A DNA stretch of 64,000 nucleotides from Agarophyton chilense (taxonomy: Eukaryota; Rhodophyta; Florideophyceae; Gracilariales; Gracilariaceae), in NCBI GenBank assembly GCA_030374765.1, contig JARGXX010000073.1, positions 186,001-250,000 on the forward strand, read 5' to 3'. A program made the position numbers and the translations under genes. A model generated the notes under the pieces. It was not told the origin of the DNA. It was given only the letters and a program-made list of their open reading frames with translations, and did not search any database. This document shows positions 12,401-23,798 of the stretch, one piece after another (position 1 is the stretch's first letter; each line of letters opens with the position of its first letter).

Positions 12401-13116
12401 TTTTCCACGAGAGTCCTATCCACTTCCTGCGAAGGAACGGCATCGCCATTATCGAACAACTCCGACTCGGGACCGGTGTGCGAATCCCCGCGTACATTCA
12501 CCGCTGACCCCACCTCCACAACATCTTCATCAGAATCATCCACTATCGTCACCCTCTTTTTCGGCTTGACGGGTTGCTTCATGGCCGGCGGCACTGTTGT
12601 TGGCTGTGCCCTCTTCCCCCTCAAAGGCGTAGCAGACTCCTTCGAGGGGGTCGCGCTTTTGGGAGTCTCCGGCCGAGGAGGCCCTGGAGTCAGCACAGAG
12701 GAGACGCGTGTCATCATCGAGGTATCCCATGCGTATATACCTGCCGACACCATATCCTTCAGCAACTCCGGCGGCTACTCTGCTCCCTTGAAGGAGTACG
12801 GATACTTGGAGTTGATCCCCTCCTTAATTTCAGTCCTCCAGATAGCCACCAAGTCCTCTCCCGGCTTCGCAGACTCGCGCAACGAATGGCCATGCATCGC
12901 TCTGCAAAGTGCCTTCCCGGCCGCTCCACTGCCCCCAACACCTCTCAACTCCGCAGTGCCAACCATAGTACCCTTCTTCTTCCCTGTCCCATCCGCCAGG
13001 AACAACGCCACCCTATCCCCACCAGCCAGATTGTGTCCCGATGTAGCTTTTCGCGGAGTGGCGCGTGGAGTACCCCGCGGAGTACCCCTCGCTTTCGCTT
13101 TGCCTCGAGTCGTCAT
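9430..13116 (-). pseudogene. ParB-like domain fused to 2OG-Fe(II)-oxygenase-like domain, three internal stops
   Basis: Reading from the ATG at 13116 one frame of 1,228 codons reaches TAG at 9430-9432, broken only by TAG (12775), TGA (9892) and TAA (9532). The N-terminus is basic with TPRGTPR repeats. Around residues 285-330 a ParB/Srx-like pattern appears: VDIDDIQIPE, later VPVILIDGHHR (the DGHHR at 12142-12156) like the ParB GxxR/HR box. The middle is helical, followed by KRKRKRRK-type nuclear signals and an acidic patch. The C-terminal region has HTDF (9985-9996) and, about 75 residues on, FIGRGDVFHAGAGY with an Arg shortly after: the HxD...H...R pattern of 2-oxoglutarate oxygenases. The tail is acidic. 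It is divergent from the methyltransferase gene across the hairpin array. Domain names are inferred from motifs; the internal stops suggest a recently dead copy. Confidence 0.5.
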
Positions 13117-13261
13117 TTGAATCGGATCGTAGTCGGTCGAGGTTGCAAATGGTCGCAGAGCGCTTTGAGCCTTTTATGGTATACAGACTAAGACGTATTA
13201 GATCAAGCTCCTTTGGTGGCGACTATCCGGAACACTCCCGAGAGCAGTTCGTTGCAATCAG

Positions 13262-13313
13262 CCTGAACTACGTCCGCTTAGTTTCAACCTGAGCTACGTC
13301 CGCTTAGTTTCAA
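13262..13313. repeat. Two tandem 26-bp repeats
   Basis: Two adjacent copies of a 26-bp unit starting CCTGARCTACGTCCGC and ending TTAGTTTCAA differ at one position. They lie upstream of the ParB/oxygenase start codon and could be paired protein-binding sites in its promoter; no direct evidence for that. Confidence 0.7.
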
Positions 13314-13405
13314 AACCAAGAAACTCCTTGTCTCTATCCATCACAAACACGCCTTTTGGCTTGGTAGGCGATACAAGAAAAAAAATTAAAAAATTAAAAA
13401 TATCC

Positions 13406-14164
13406 TGACGGCCGACAGAGGTGCGCTCCGACTTCATCGGGGCTCCCGATGAAGTCCCCGCGCACCTCTGTCGGCCGACATAATACATATAATTTTGTAA
13501 CTTTTGGAACGCTCAGGTGTACACGGTGCACTCTGTCGGCCGACAGAGGTGCGCTCCGACTTCATCGGGGGTCCCGATGAAGTCCCCGTGCACCTCTGTC
13601 GGCCGACATAATACATATAATTTTGTAATTTTTGGAACGCTCAGGTGTACACGGTGCACTCTGTCGGCCGACAGTCGACCAACATCTCAGAAACGCATCA
13701 TGCGTGATGTTATGGCGTATTTGTCGGCCGACAGGGGTGCCCTGCGACTTCATCGGTGGACCGATGAAGTCGCAGCACACCCCTGTCGGCCGACAATTCA
13801 CCAACATCTTGTAGGGACACCATTCGGGCCATTTGTGGGCCGCCAGGAGTGTGCTGCGACTTCATCGGTGGACCGATGAAGTCGCAGGGCACCCCTGTCG
13901 GCCGACAGAGTGCACCGTGTACACCTGAGCGTTCCAAAAATTACAAAATTATATGTATTATGTCGGCCGACAGAGGTGCGCGGGGACTTCATCGGGACCC
14001 CCGATGAAGTCGGAGCGCACCTCTGTCGGCCGACAGAGTGCACCGTGTACACCTGAGCGTTCCAAAAATTACAAAATTATATGTATTATGTCGGCCGACA
14101 GAGGTGCGTGGGGACTTCATCGGGACCCCCGATGAAGTCGGAGCGCACCTCTGACGGGCGACAG
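13406..14164. repeat. Palindromic array of six 76-bp hairpins
   Basis: Six inverted repeats lie at 13406-13480, 13533-13608, 13721-13796, 13833-13908, 13961-14036 and 14089-14164. Each arm starts with TGTCGGCCGACAG (itself palindromic), continues through GGTGCG-type sequence and ends with GACTTCATCGG, the two arms meeting at a 1-4 base loop. Hairpins 1-2 and 5-6 are separated by the same 52-bp A/T-rich to GTACAC-containing spacer, in opposite orientation, so the whole block is itself an inverted repeat with its axis near 13785. Apparent ORFs here on both strands are by-products of the symmetry. The array fills most of the 1.27-kb gap between two divergent genes, so it could act as promoter element, replication or partition site, or source of hairpin RNA. 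Confidence 0.95.
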
Positions 14165-14390
14165 AATGCAACCAGGATAGCTGCGAAGTCGTTCCGCAAC
14201 AACCGTTCTTCCGTGCGCGCTCCTCAACCGTACTCACAATCTTTCCGTACCCACCCGCACCCACCCGCACCCGCTGCTCTCTTTCACTCAGGCTCTCGTG
14301 ACGACCGCCCGTGAGGTTGTTTGAACATGTACATAAATGGCTCCAGAACCCACGAGAACTTCTTCATCGCCTGCAGCAGACACCTTCTAA

Positions 14391-17300
14391 ATGGGTAAAC
14401 TGTTTGGTACGGGGGATGAAGTTATCAGGGCGTGTCTGGATTTGCGTGATGGTTACGCATTAACGAGGCGGGAGGAAGATGAGCCGCGAAAAGTGGGGCA
14501 CACTGCATTCATCGATTTCACAATTGCCAATCGCCACATCCTACCGGAGACCGCGAAGTTTTTTTATACTCTCCTAGGTCCCGACCACACCAATTACACA
14601 GAAGATGAGCTCCGAGTTGTAGGAATGAGGGGCTCGAACTGTCAGAATTATTTCTCGGCGAGGTTGCTGGATATAAGGGATGGGGACCCAGATAGGCGCG
14701 TGAGGGACTTTTGGAACGCGTACGAGGCGGTGGAGTTCAAGGGCATCCCGAAGAATGTCACTTTGACAGAGTTCTTCAAAGGTCTGGATACAACCCGAAA
14801 GAAGGAGAGCAAAAGCCGGGCTCCATTCGCGACCGACTTCCCGACAATGTTCCAGAGGTTGCTGTTCCTCATTTGTATTCAGTCGGTCTCTATGGAGAAG
14901 AGAAGAGTCTCCCGTAAGCGAAGAAAGCGGGACAGATCCTACGATACGCCATTTTCGAAGGTGGCGATTTATGACAAACCAGTTAGCTCAGCGTGTGGGC
15001 TTTGGTGTGCAGCTCGTCAATAACGCATGGGACAGCTTCGCCCAGTATTTGGGATTCCCTGGCGTGGAATTCATGTTTTTGCCCTTTATCCATCTACGAT
15101 ATTCTGATATGCAGTTCCAGGCAATCCGAAACAGAAGGGATGGGTTTTCTCACAAGGACATGGCCCAACGACTCCTTCCTGGTAGAAACCATACTTTATT
15201 GGAGGAGGATGTCGTCCCATGGGCGTGGAACCTGCCGGAGTACGTTGACATTCCACTTCGTATGTTGGCCAAAGAGTTTCTCGATGACCTGCACAAAGTG
15301 GTGGTGAATGAGCAGATTTACTCTATATCAGCTCCGGAAAGATGGGACGTTCTAAAACCGTTTACATACATTTTGCCTAGAGTGTTTGCGGAGAGATTCG
15401 ACTGCTTCTCGAACTCTCTTATCTCTACCATCTCGGAATACATATCGCCACTAAAGCTGCGAGGGAGTGTGGAGGTGGAAGTGGTGGCTGCGACAAAGGC
15501 GGAACCTACTATGGTTATGGAAGAAGACGAGATAGAAGTTGTACCCCCTGGGAAAGATTCGGAGGCTCCGGCGGTGGAGGGTGGAGAGGGAGTGGAGGGT
15601 AGGACCGGGAATGAGGAAGAGAACATGGGTGTTGGTCAGCATTCTTCCACAGCTGGACCAAGGTCGGTCGAATCTGAGTCGGTGGATATTCTGCCGCCTC
15701 ACGACCTTACCTCTCTGGATGATATAATGTCTCTCCAAAAGTGCGAGTCGGAGATGGATAAGCACTGTCGAATGTACAATTGTACTTCCGAGAACCTGGT
15801 GGAGATTGACGAGACATTGCGCAGCAATGGGGTCTCTCCGATAGGGAAAGTGCAGTTGGTTCTCACGGACCCGCCGTATAATATACGTGCGAAGAAGAAC
15901 AGGAAAAACAGCTGGTACGACGTTCTTAACCGGCAAGACATGGTGAAGACGGCGAAGCTCATCTCTAAACTTCTGCGTCCGGGAGGGCATTTCGTTATAT
16001 TCTGCGCGATTGAGCAGGTGAACGAATGGAAAGAAGTGTTGGGTCGAATCGGTGCAAAGGATGAGAATGGACAGAAGAGCAGGTCGTTTGTCGTGGACAA
16101 GGTCCAGCTGCACTTCATTCGCTCTCAAGGCAATCCGATGCGTAATCCCGGACGTAGTTCGTGCTCCCTGTTTCCCGGAACAGAGTACGCCATTCATGGA
16201 GTTCGCAGCGGGTTGTCCTACGCCGAACAACATGGCATGGTGAACTATGAGAACTTCAGCTATGTACCATCGCGATATCCGGGTTACCATAGCGTGATTG
16301 ACCAAGTGCCTCCCATGTCGAATGGTGAAACACTTCTATGGAGAAGGAAGAATGCCAAAGGAGCAGTTACGTATCAGAAAGTGCGGGCGGAACAGAAGTC
16401 ACGCGCTTTGCTGAAGGAGCTCATCAGCAGGTTTTCTCAGCCGGGAGACATAGTGGTGGACCTCTTCGCCGGAACATTTTCAACGGCCATGGCATGCATG
16501 GAACTGGAAAAGCACCGTCAGTTTCTAGGGTGTGAGCCAGATCCGCAGTGCTTTGCTCATGCGAAGCACGCCGCTACAGTGAAATTTGCGTCATGCATGC
16601 GGAACAACGAGACGGACATTCATATAACGCAAGATGTTCGGAACGCTGTGACTCGAGTGACATGCTTGTTTCCGGACGTCGTCATAAAGCGTTCGAAGTC
16701 CTGGAAAACACCTACCGGATTTCCCGAGCATCAGATGTTTCCACCCCATATCGTGGGTTTTCTCCCCTCCATGTGGCAGGATAAGAATATTCTGGAGATT
16801 GGGCGACGGCAGGCGCTGTATGAGTGGCCAAGAAGTTTTCAAGGAAAGATGTCACTGTTGGATTGGAATGCTATTCTGGCAGTGGAGGCGACAGTATGTG
16901 GTTGTCGGATTGCAAAGTCGACGATAAGGCACCCGAATGCTAGAGTTGGTGTGTACGCAACACGCCGGGTGATACAAGGTGAGACTGTTTGTTACTTTTA
17001 CGGGACTTTGGTGTACCATAATCTTTCAAAGCGGAAGGAAGTTCATAAGGCACACGGAGGGGGGCTATTGAAAGCGACTGCTGATCGTTTTCGGCAGTAC
17101 GCGATGGAGATAAGCGTCCGAGGGGAAGTGTTTCACAAGCTACCAGGAAAAATTAGTGGGGTGTCTCTTATTCCGTTGTGGATTGTCCCTGCTCCATTTT
17201 GCTTGGGGGGAACAATTGACGACCCCAAGTATGTGGAAGGGGATAGGGACAGGGATGCGGTTGAAGACGGGTTAATGAGACGCCAAACTGCAAATGTTCG

Positions 17301-17433
17301 GGTCATCAGAACTCCGGGGACGGGGCGAACCCCATTTCAGTTGAGAGACTATAGATTGCTTTCTGTGCAAGCAATTCGAGATATAGAAATAGGAGAGGAG
17401 CTGTTCGCGGATTATGGGACAGAGTATATCTAG
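14391..17433 (+). CDS. Beta-class adenine-type DNA methyltransferase fused to SET-like domain
   Basis: Two overlapping frames make up the gene: 14391-15023 (N-terminal, unknown fold) and 14971-17433 (820 codons, no internal stop). The switch between them, somewhere in about 14770-15020, could be an intron (a GTAAGC lies at 14914) or a frameshift. In the long frame the amino-methyltransferase motif DPPY is at residues 300-303 (15868-15879) and the AdoMet-binding motif VVDLFAG is near residues 495-501. DPPY before FxGxG is the beta-class order; the second Gly of FxGxG is not conserved. Residues about 650-820 resemble a SET domain: GVYATRRVIQGE, a YFYG strand and the closing IEIGEELFADYG, although the usual NHS box is not evident. 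The protein would methylate DNA and perhaps histones. It is divergent from the ParB/oxygenase gene and 360 bp upstream of the ORF at 17794. Confidence 0.6.
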
Positions 17434-17507
17434 AGTATCAATAACACGCCAGTCATAGTAATCAATTAAAAGTGCATCGCTTTTGTTACTTTACTTCATT
17501 GTAGTGT

Positions 17508-17626
17508 ACCAGATATTGTGGGCTTTTACTATGTTTGTCGCTACATATAACTTCAAAGCGTGACGTAGTACATATGCTAAAGGAAAGTCATGTACACCGA
17601 AGGAGAAGACTTTCCCAATATCTGGT
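17508..17626. repeat. Short inverted repeat downstream of methyltransferase
   Basis: ACCAGATATTGTGGG (17508-17522) and CCCAATATCTGGT (17614-17626) are near-perfect inverted copies about 90 bp apart. The pair sits just after the methyltransferase gene and before the next ORF. It may be a transcript-end hairpin or a small transposon relic. Confidence 0.5.
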
Positions 17627-17793
17627 GCGTTCGAGCGCATATTTAAAATATCTGAAAAGTTGGGGGGTTTTCTGAGAACACGAAAAGGGTGGAGGTATAA
17701 TTTTGGAAGCAGAATGTTTCGAAGCTTCTCTCCCATCCATCGCATTGCAACGCGTGGAAGACCATACCACGATCGCTCTCTCTCTCTTCAACC

Positions 17794-20448
17794 ATGGCTC
17801 CGAAGCGCAAATCGAGAAGCGAGAACACTAGCGGGCGCGGTACAAAATAACGGCGGCATGGAGGGGATGCGGAGGGCGGAAGGGACAAGGGGCGTAGGCT
17901 CCAGGGCGCGAGTGGAGAGAAGGGAGGCGTGCGCCTGAGAGGTAGATCAAGGCAAGATGGTGGGGAAGGAGAGGCGAGTGGGGGCAAAGGAATGGCTGTT
18001 CGCGCAAAGGAGACGGTGACGGAGGAGAGTGCGGAGCAAATCACGTCGCGTACGGAGCAAATCACGTCGCCTACGGGAGAGATGGTGCAGAGCGGCGATG
18101 GAAAACGGGATGGCGTGCGAAGCAACCGCACGCGTGTACCTAGAAGTGGATTGCGGGGGAGGGCGAGCAGAGCTCCAGGGAGGAGAAGGAGAGGGGATGC
18201 ATCCGAGCGGACTCTAAGTGCTGTACTCACGTCTTCAGCTGATGTGGAGCCGGTAAATCCATGGTCTGCACCTGAAGGAGGTGAAGAGATTCTGAATGAG
18301 AAAACAAATGGGCGTAAGGAGGGAGAGAGAATGATCGGAGAACGTGGATCCCGCCTCAGAGGCGTTGAAGAAGCAGGGGCATCGTTTACGGGTATGAGGG
18401 AAGAGGACGGTGATGATGAGATACAGAAAGGGAGAATAGAGAGTAGCCGTGGTGGGGAGGGTAGAATAGGTGGACCCAGTAGTGGTCTAATCGCGGGCGC
18501 AAGAGTCGTTCAAGAGAGAACAGAAGGAGAGAGTGTTGGAGTTACCGCGGGGGAACAGGCGGAAATATGGGAGGGGGCGAACTTGGATTACGTGGAAGAA
18601 AGGAGAGAGCGTGCAAGGGAAACAATGGGGAGTGTTCGAGTTACAGGAAGAAGAGCGATAGACGAAAGGGAAAGCAGAGGAGTGCATGTGAGTGAAGGGG
18701 GGAGAAGGGGGTTTGCTGGAGGGAGGACACGTGGTTCAGGGGAGGAAGGCGATGGAAGAGCAGCAGTTCTTTCTCATCAGGAAGAAGATGTCGTGCGTTT
18801 GCCACCGAGAAGAGGGGTGGGTTTGGGAGTTGAAGGGTTTGAGGTGAACGCAAGGCGAAGGACGCCGGAAGGTATGCGAGTAAGGAGAAACATTGTATTC
18901 ACAAGGAATAATGATAACGGGGAGAATGCGAATTTAAATGTCGTGGAGAACGCCGTCCGTATAGTGGAAGATGAAGCAAATGATGATGACATAGGTTTGT
19001 TGCCGCGGTCGATGCTAATTGAGAAGATGAATGTGTTGAAGGGACAAATGGGACGTATGAAGGAAGACAGCTACAGTGTGATGGTGAGTTTGAAAATGAC
19101 CCAAACGGAGCTGGATCGGGCGAGGGAGGAAATGAAGCAGCAGAATGTGCTGATTGAGAGTTTGAGGGAGGCGTTGAAAAGTAGAATCGCTGGGGAAGGG
19201 AGGGGGGAGGGAGGCGTGACGCGGCGACGAAAGTATGACATTGGAGTGCAGGAATGCTTTTATGGATTTGCACGTCGTGTGTATGATAGGATTCTTCATT
19301 GTGCAAAACCGGAGGCATCGGAACTTTGCTTCGACACGGAGAATGTGGGTCGAAGCTGGAAGAATAGAAGTGAGGCGGTTGGGGAGAGTAGGGAGGAAAG
19401 TATGTTTGTGGTGGGAGAGAAGGAAATGGTTCCGAGATGTCCAATTGAGGTTGCATATGAGATGAGACTGTATACCCCGTCGACAGAGGGCAGGAGCCAT
19501 TTGTTGTTGAAGCACGTGGTAGAGACTGAGTTAATGGGAGAGAAATGGGAGTCGATAAGGGAAGCGGGGAGGAGAGAGGAGTGCGTGGAAAATGTAAGTG
19601 CGGATAGGTGATTGAGACAGAGGATGAAGCAGACATTGAGCGATGCGGTTGGGGTGCGGAAGCGAGCAGCGCGTGATAAGCTGTTTTCCATGCTTGGATA
19701 TGATTTGATCGCGAAACGAGCTAAGGTGACTGAAGGGACGGAGCTTTGGGCGGAGTTGAAGAAGAAGATTGAGGAGGCGCAGGAGAAGTTGATGGGGTCG
19801 GGGGAGGATGGTAGAGGTAAGCTGTGTGCGTGGAGAACGAGTGCGATTGAAGATATTACTTATTCTGGATCGAAGGTGTCTGAGAACTTGGAGGACTTTG
19901 GTGAGGCAGATATGTATTTTCGAAATCAGGTGCCGTTGAAAGTGTTGGAGGAGTTTATGGGCTACGCGGTAGAGAGTCACAGAAATGGAGAAAGGCAATA
20001 TGTGGATGGGACGGTGATGCATCTTGCGCGACTTGATGCATGGATTGGATGTGTGGTGACCACGATGGATAGAGACGTTGGGCGGGGAGGCCAAAGGCAA
20101 CTTTTGTTCTCGACGCTGTTGGGGAGGTTTCTGCCACTGGCTGTTGAGGACATATTGAGGGTTGCCTGGAACATGGTGAAGGATGAGTATGCTGAGGAGT
20201 TTGAGAATGATGGATTCTGTGGAGGGAATCGCAGAGATGTGAGTGGGAATAAGCAGAGAATCGCGACGGTTGGGCTATGGATACCGTCGAGAGAGAAAAT
20301 CTATCTGGCGATAAGGGAGGAGTTTTTCATGGAGAATCTCACGAGAAGAATTGGAGCGGTGTTAGATTGCTATATAGCGTCATGTGGACCAGAAGAACCA
20401 CGGTTCAAGCGCTTAGCGTTGGGGGGTAGGCAAGGAGTGGAAGAGTGA
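17794..20448 (+). pseudogene. Arg/Gly-rich protein with coiled coil, unknown function, two internal stops
   Basis: From the ATG at 17794 (start MAPKRKSRSE, a likely nuclear signal) one frame of 885 codons ends at TGA, interrupted by TAA at about 17848 and TGA at 19609-19611. The first 400 residues are low complexity, rich in Arg, Gly and Glu. About 19010-19190 encodes a coiled coil with regularly spaced Leu/Met. The C-terminal 270 codons look globular. The gene converges on the transposase at 20558-23798, with about 110 bp between the stop codons, so both may be genes of one DNA transposon. The strongly G-rich strand bias matches the C-rich coding strand of the transposase in opposite orientation. 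I do not recognise a family. Confidence 0.4.
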
Positions 20449-20557
20449 TAAGGTACGGGGGGATAAGGGGGTAAGGAGGTGGAGCAAGATGGGGGTCGGC
20501 TATGGAAGAAAAGCAGCGGTGACTAATTTATTGGATCATGTGCCTTGGGAGGTATTA

Positions 20558-23500
20558 TTATGGGTGCCACCCAGTGGTGGTGTTGTGCCACCAGTGGTGG
20601 TGCTGGAGAAGTAGGGCTTGGCAGTTGGGTCTCGGTAGAATCTGTTGAGGTAAAATCGATGGAAGCGCCAGTGCAATCGAGGGGTGAAAGGGGGTGCGGG
20701 GTAGTTTTGGCGAAGTACATGAACGGGGCCGAGAATGGAAGAGGATGGTACGCGGCCGAACCAGGGGGAGACGTTGTCGGAGTTGGAAGTGTTTGAGATA
20801 GGAAGGGGGGTGGGCGGTGTGATTTTGTTCGTCGTTTGTTGCCCATCGGAGGCAGATGCAATTGAGAGAGACATCGACTTGATCTTGGGGTGGAACGAGT
20901 TCGAGGAACTGAACGAAGGCGAACTCGTTATGAGTGGAAGGGGAAGAAGGGGTGGTGAAGCGAAGAAGAGAGTTGAGCTTGCAGACCCAGGCGGTGGGAG
21001 TGGGGTTGGAGAAGCTGGAACCGGCAACGAGGATGTGGGAGAACTTTAGGGTTTTAGAGGGACCGAAGGAGGGAGCAGCGAAGATACGTGGAATGAGTGG
21101 GAGAGGGGGATCTTTGACGGCGAGCTCGTTTCGATCGGCGATGTAGTCGTCTAGGGTTGGGGTGAAGCCGCCGACGACGTATGCAGAATTGACGAATGTG
21201 AGACGGGTTTGGCGGAGAGTGGGGGAGTCCTGGTTGAGAGCTAGTTTTTCGAGTGTGATTGTGACGAAGGAGGGGAGTGCGAGGGTTCCAATCTGTGAGA
21301 TGATGGCGATAATGTCTGGGGAGAAGAGGTCCTGAAGGGAAGAGATTGTTGAGTGGGGGTTCGCTCGAAGGAATTTCTGAGCGGTGATGAGATCGGAAAA
21401 GGAGGTGTGCTTGCCATCACGGACGAAACCTGGTTTGCGGGCTTGGAAGGGAGGAGGAGGGGCATGGGAGGGTGAGGTGACGGAAGGATCAGCGGAGAGA
21501 GAAATCCAATTGTTGACGGCATCGGAGCGTTCGATGGCACGGATGGTTTCGTTGTGCGCGGTGGGTCTGCGCTTGGAGGTTCGGGAGTAATGTGCTTTGA
21601 AGAGGGTATGGGCTTGTTCGAAGATGCCTGCATCGTTGAAGTGGAGACCCCCAAAGCGTCGAATGTCGTCTACGATGTGATCGAGGAGGTGGAATTTGAG
21701 GGTGCCAAGGTTGGAGGTATGGTATGGACCGAGAACATCGACATCTCTGTGCTTGAAGGAATGGATTTGGGAGGCGAGTTTGGCAAGACGAGAAGTGGTC
21801 CATTCGGGGACGGAGTTGTAGCACATGGAGGTGAGGAGGAGGTCTGTGTACTTGGAGAAGACAGTTGTGATGGGAGCGGAATTGGCTTAATCACAGCAGC
21901 GGTCGAAGAAGGCGCCGATGAAGGGGAAGACCATGTCAAGGGCGCGGTAGTCTTTTGCTTCTAGCATGCCGCGGACGCCGTCAGTTGTGAAGAAGCCGTT
22001 GAGGGACTGCCCGCTTTCGGAAGTAGAGAAGTCGATGTGGAGGCCGGTAGCTGGGGAATGATTTTCGATGGCAGTGAGGATGAAGTTGGAGTGCTTGAGG
22101 ATGGAGGTGCGGACGGAGTGGAAGGAACGGCGGGAGTTTGTGGAGCTGATGGTGGTGAAGAGGTGTTCTGATCTGAGACGTTCGATGGCGGCGAGCTTGA
22201 TGAGTTTGGAAACGCCGAGGTGGAAGTTGTGGAGCGGTTCGAAGGGGAAGATGTTGTATGGGGTGAGGAGGGGGGTGATGTTGAAAAGGGGGTAAGACTC
22301 GAAGAGGGAGGGGTATTTTGCGAGGGAGAGGGAGTGGAGTGCTTGGAGAGCTTGTTCCTTGAAGTTGCGCGAGACTCTTGGCTTGCGGGCGAGGAGAGCT
22401 GCTTCGGAGTCCTTGAGGAGGGAGAAGTGTGTGTTGCGGGCTGCAAGGGTGAGGGGAAGAGATCGAGGGGGATGGGCGTGAGAGTGTTGGTGGAGTTGTG
22501 AGCGAGGGACAGAGCATCTGTGGCAGGGGTGCTGGGGGCGGGTGCCGTGGGAGATGGCGAGAATATCCTTTGCCTCGGGAATGTCTGCACAGTAGCTGGC
22601 GAAGATGGGGTGGCATTCACGAAGAACGCCGTCTGCGTCGCGGAAGGGGAAACCGGGGAGGGCGGAAGAGAAGAGAGGTTGAAGGAGGGAGGAGATGGTC
22701 TGCTGTATGAGTTCCATTTTTGTTTGGCGGGGAATGGAGGAGGAATGAGTGATGATATCTGCATCTGGAGAAGGAGTGATTGGGGTGAAGGAGGTGGGAA
22801 GATAGCCGAGGAGTGTGAGATTGTCGGAGAAGCATTTGTGGCAAAAGAAGTCCGAGAAGTTGAGAAGGGTGATGTGGAGGGGGTAGAAGGTGATGGAAGA
22901 TGATTTGAGAGAGGTAGAGGACTTGTCGGAGTAGATTTGGACGAGGCCGATGAAGGAGTCGATACCGGTGGAGTGAGGGAGATGCCAGACGATTTTATCT
23001 TTTGTGGACTGCATGATGGCGATCTTGAGTGCGGGGACGACTTTTGAGCCGAGGGTGGCTGCCATGGGGTGTGCGAAGGCGGGGGAACCGGAGGCGGATG
23101 TTTGGGAGATGGGGTGGAAAAAGGTGTTCTTGAAGTGTGCGAGGGCGAGCTGTTGTTTGAGGATATGGGTTGCGTCTTTCTGGAAGAGGGTTGCGGAGAA
23201 GCGTTTGTGGGGATCGAAGATGGTGGAGGGGGCGAAACCAATGGACCTGATTCTCTGGTGGAAGAGGTCTGCCTGGAGCTCGAGGCATTGCTTTGAGGAG
23301 GAGACTGAGTTCCGGAATGTTGATTCGGAGAAGTGGGGATCATTAAGGAGAGTGATGAGTTCGTCAGCCTTTCGTTGTCAAAGCTTGGAGGCGATGGAGG
23401 AGATGTAGAGGACCATTTTCTCCAGGTGGGGGTTGTCGAGGGGGGGAGTGGAAGGAGGGAGGGGGGAAAGAGCGAGAGAGGAGGGGGAACCGAGAGGGGC

Positions 23501-23798
23501 AGTGGCGACGTGGATGGCGTCCTGGGTGTGGAGGGAGAGAGAGCTGGTCTTGGAGGTAGGAGTCATGGTGTGCGAGAGGGACGTTGTCGGAAGGGCGATG
23601 TGAGCGAGGAGGATGAGGGGGGAGTTGTGAGGTGGACTTGTGGCGTTTTGAGCGGGGGGAGAAGCTGGGTTCATTTCCGCCAAGGGAGAGGAAGCGCTTG
23701 TTGGCGGAGAGGCGATGAGGGCACCTTCTCTGGTGCTGCTGGAGGGCGGGGTTTTCTCGGGCGAAAAAGGAGCAACCGTTGAAGCAGCAGGAAGGCAT
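20558..23798 (-). pseudogene. CACTA/Plavaka/KDZ-like transposase with N-terminal C2H2 finger
   Basis: The gene starts at ATG 23798 with a zinc finger (CCFNGCSFF...LQQHQRRC). One frame shift near 23640 leads into a frame that runs to 20558, broken only by TGA at 23378 and TAA at 21887. Typical segments of the large fungal Plavaka/KDZ and CACTA transposases follow in order: a helical region, GFPFRDADGVLREC..ASYCADIPEAKDIL (compare the family's DG..R..FP...SADYPEK), CHRCSVP, FPFEPLHNFHLGVSKL, and near 21700 TLKFHLLDHIVDDIRRFGG, the conserved FHLLDH motif. The last 250 residues are less conserved. It is C-rich on the coding strand. The assignment to Plavaka rather than KDZ is uncertain; the superfamily is likelier than the family. 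Confidence 0.65.

Noticed and set aside
13406-14164. CRISPR array
   Set aside because: Repeats are hairpins with identical spacers and mirror symmetry, in a eukaryotic context; spacers are not unique.
13434-14314. Many 60-120 codon frames with repeated SVGRQ and MKS(P/E) motifs
   Set aside because: All are translations of the hairpin array; the same DNA read on both strands gives near-identical peptides.
18899-20100. Minus-strand frames of 245 and 189 codons
   Set aside because: Shadows of the 17794-20448 ORF caused by its strong purine bias.
21961-23343. 460-codon minus-strand frame of Ser/Pro/Thr-rich sequence
   Set aside because: An overlapping frame of the transposase gene; low complexity, while the conserved motifs are in the adjacent frame.
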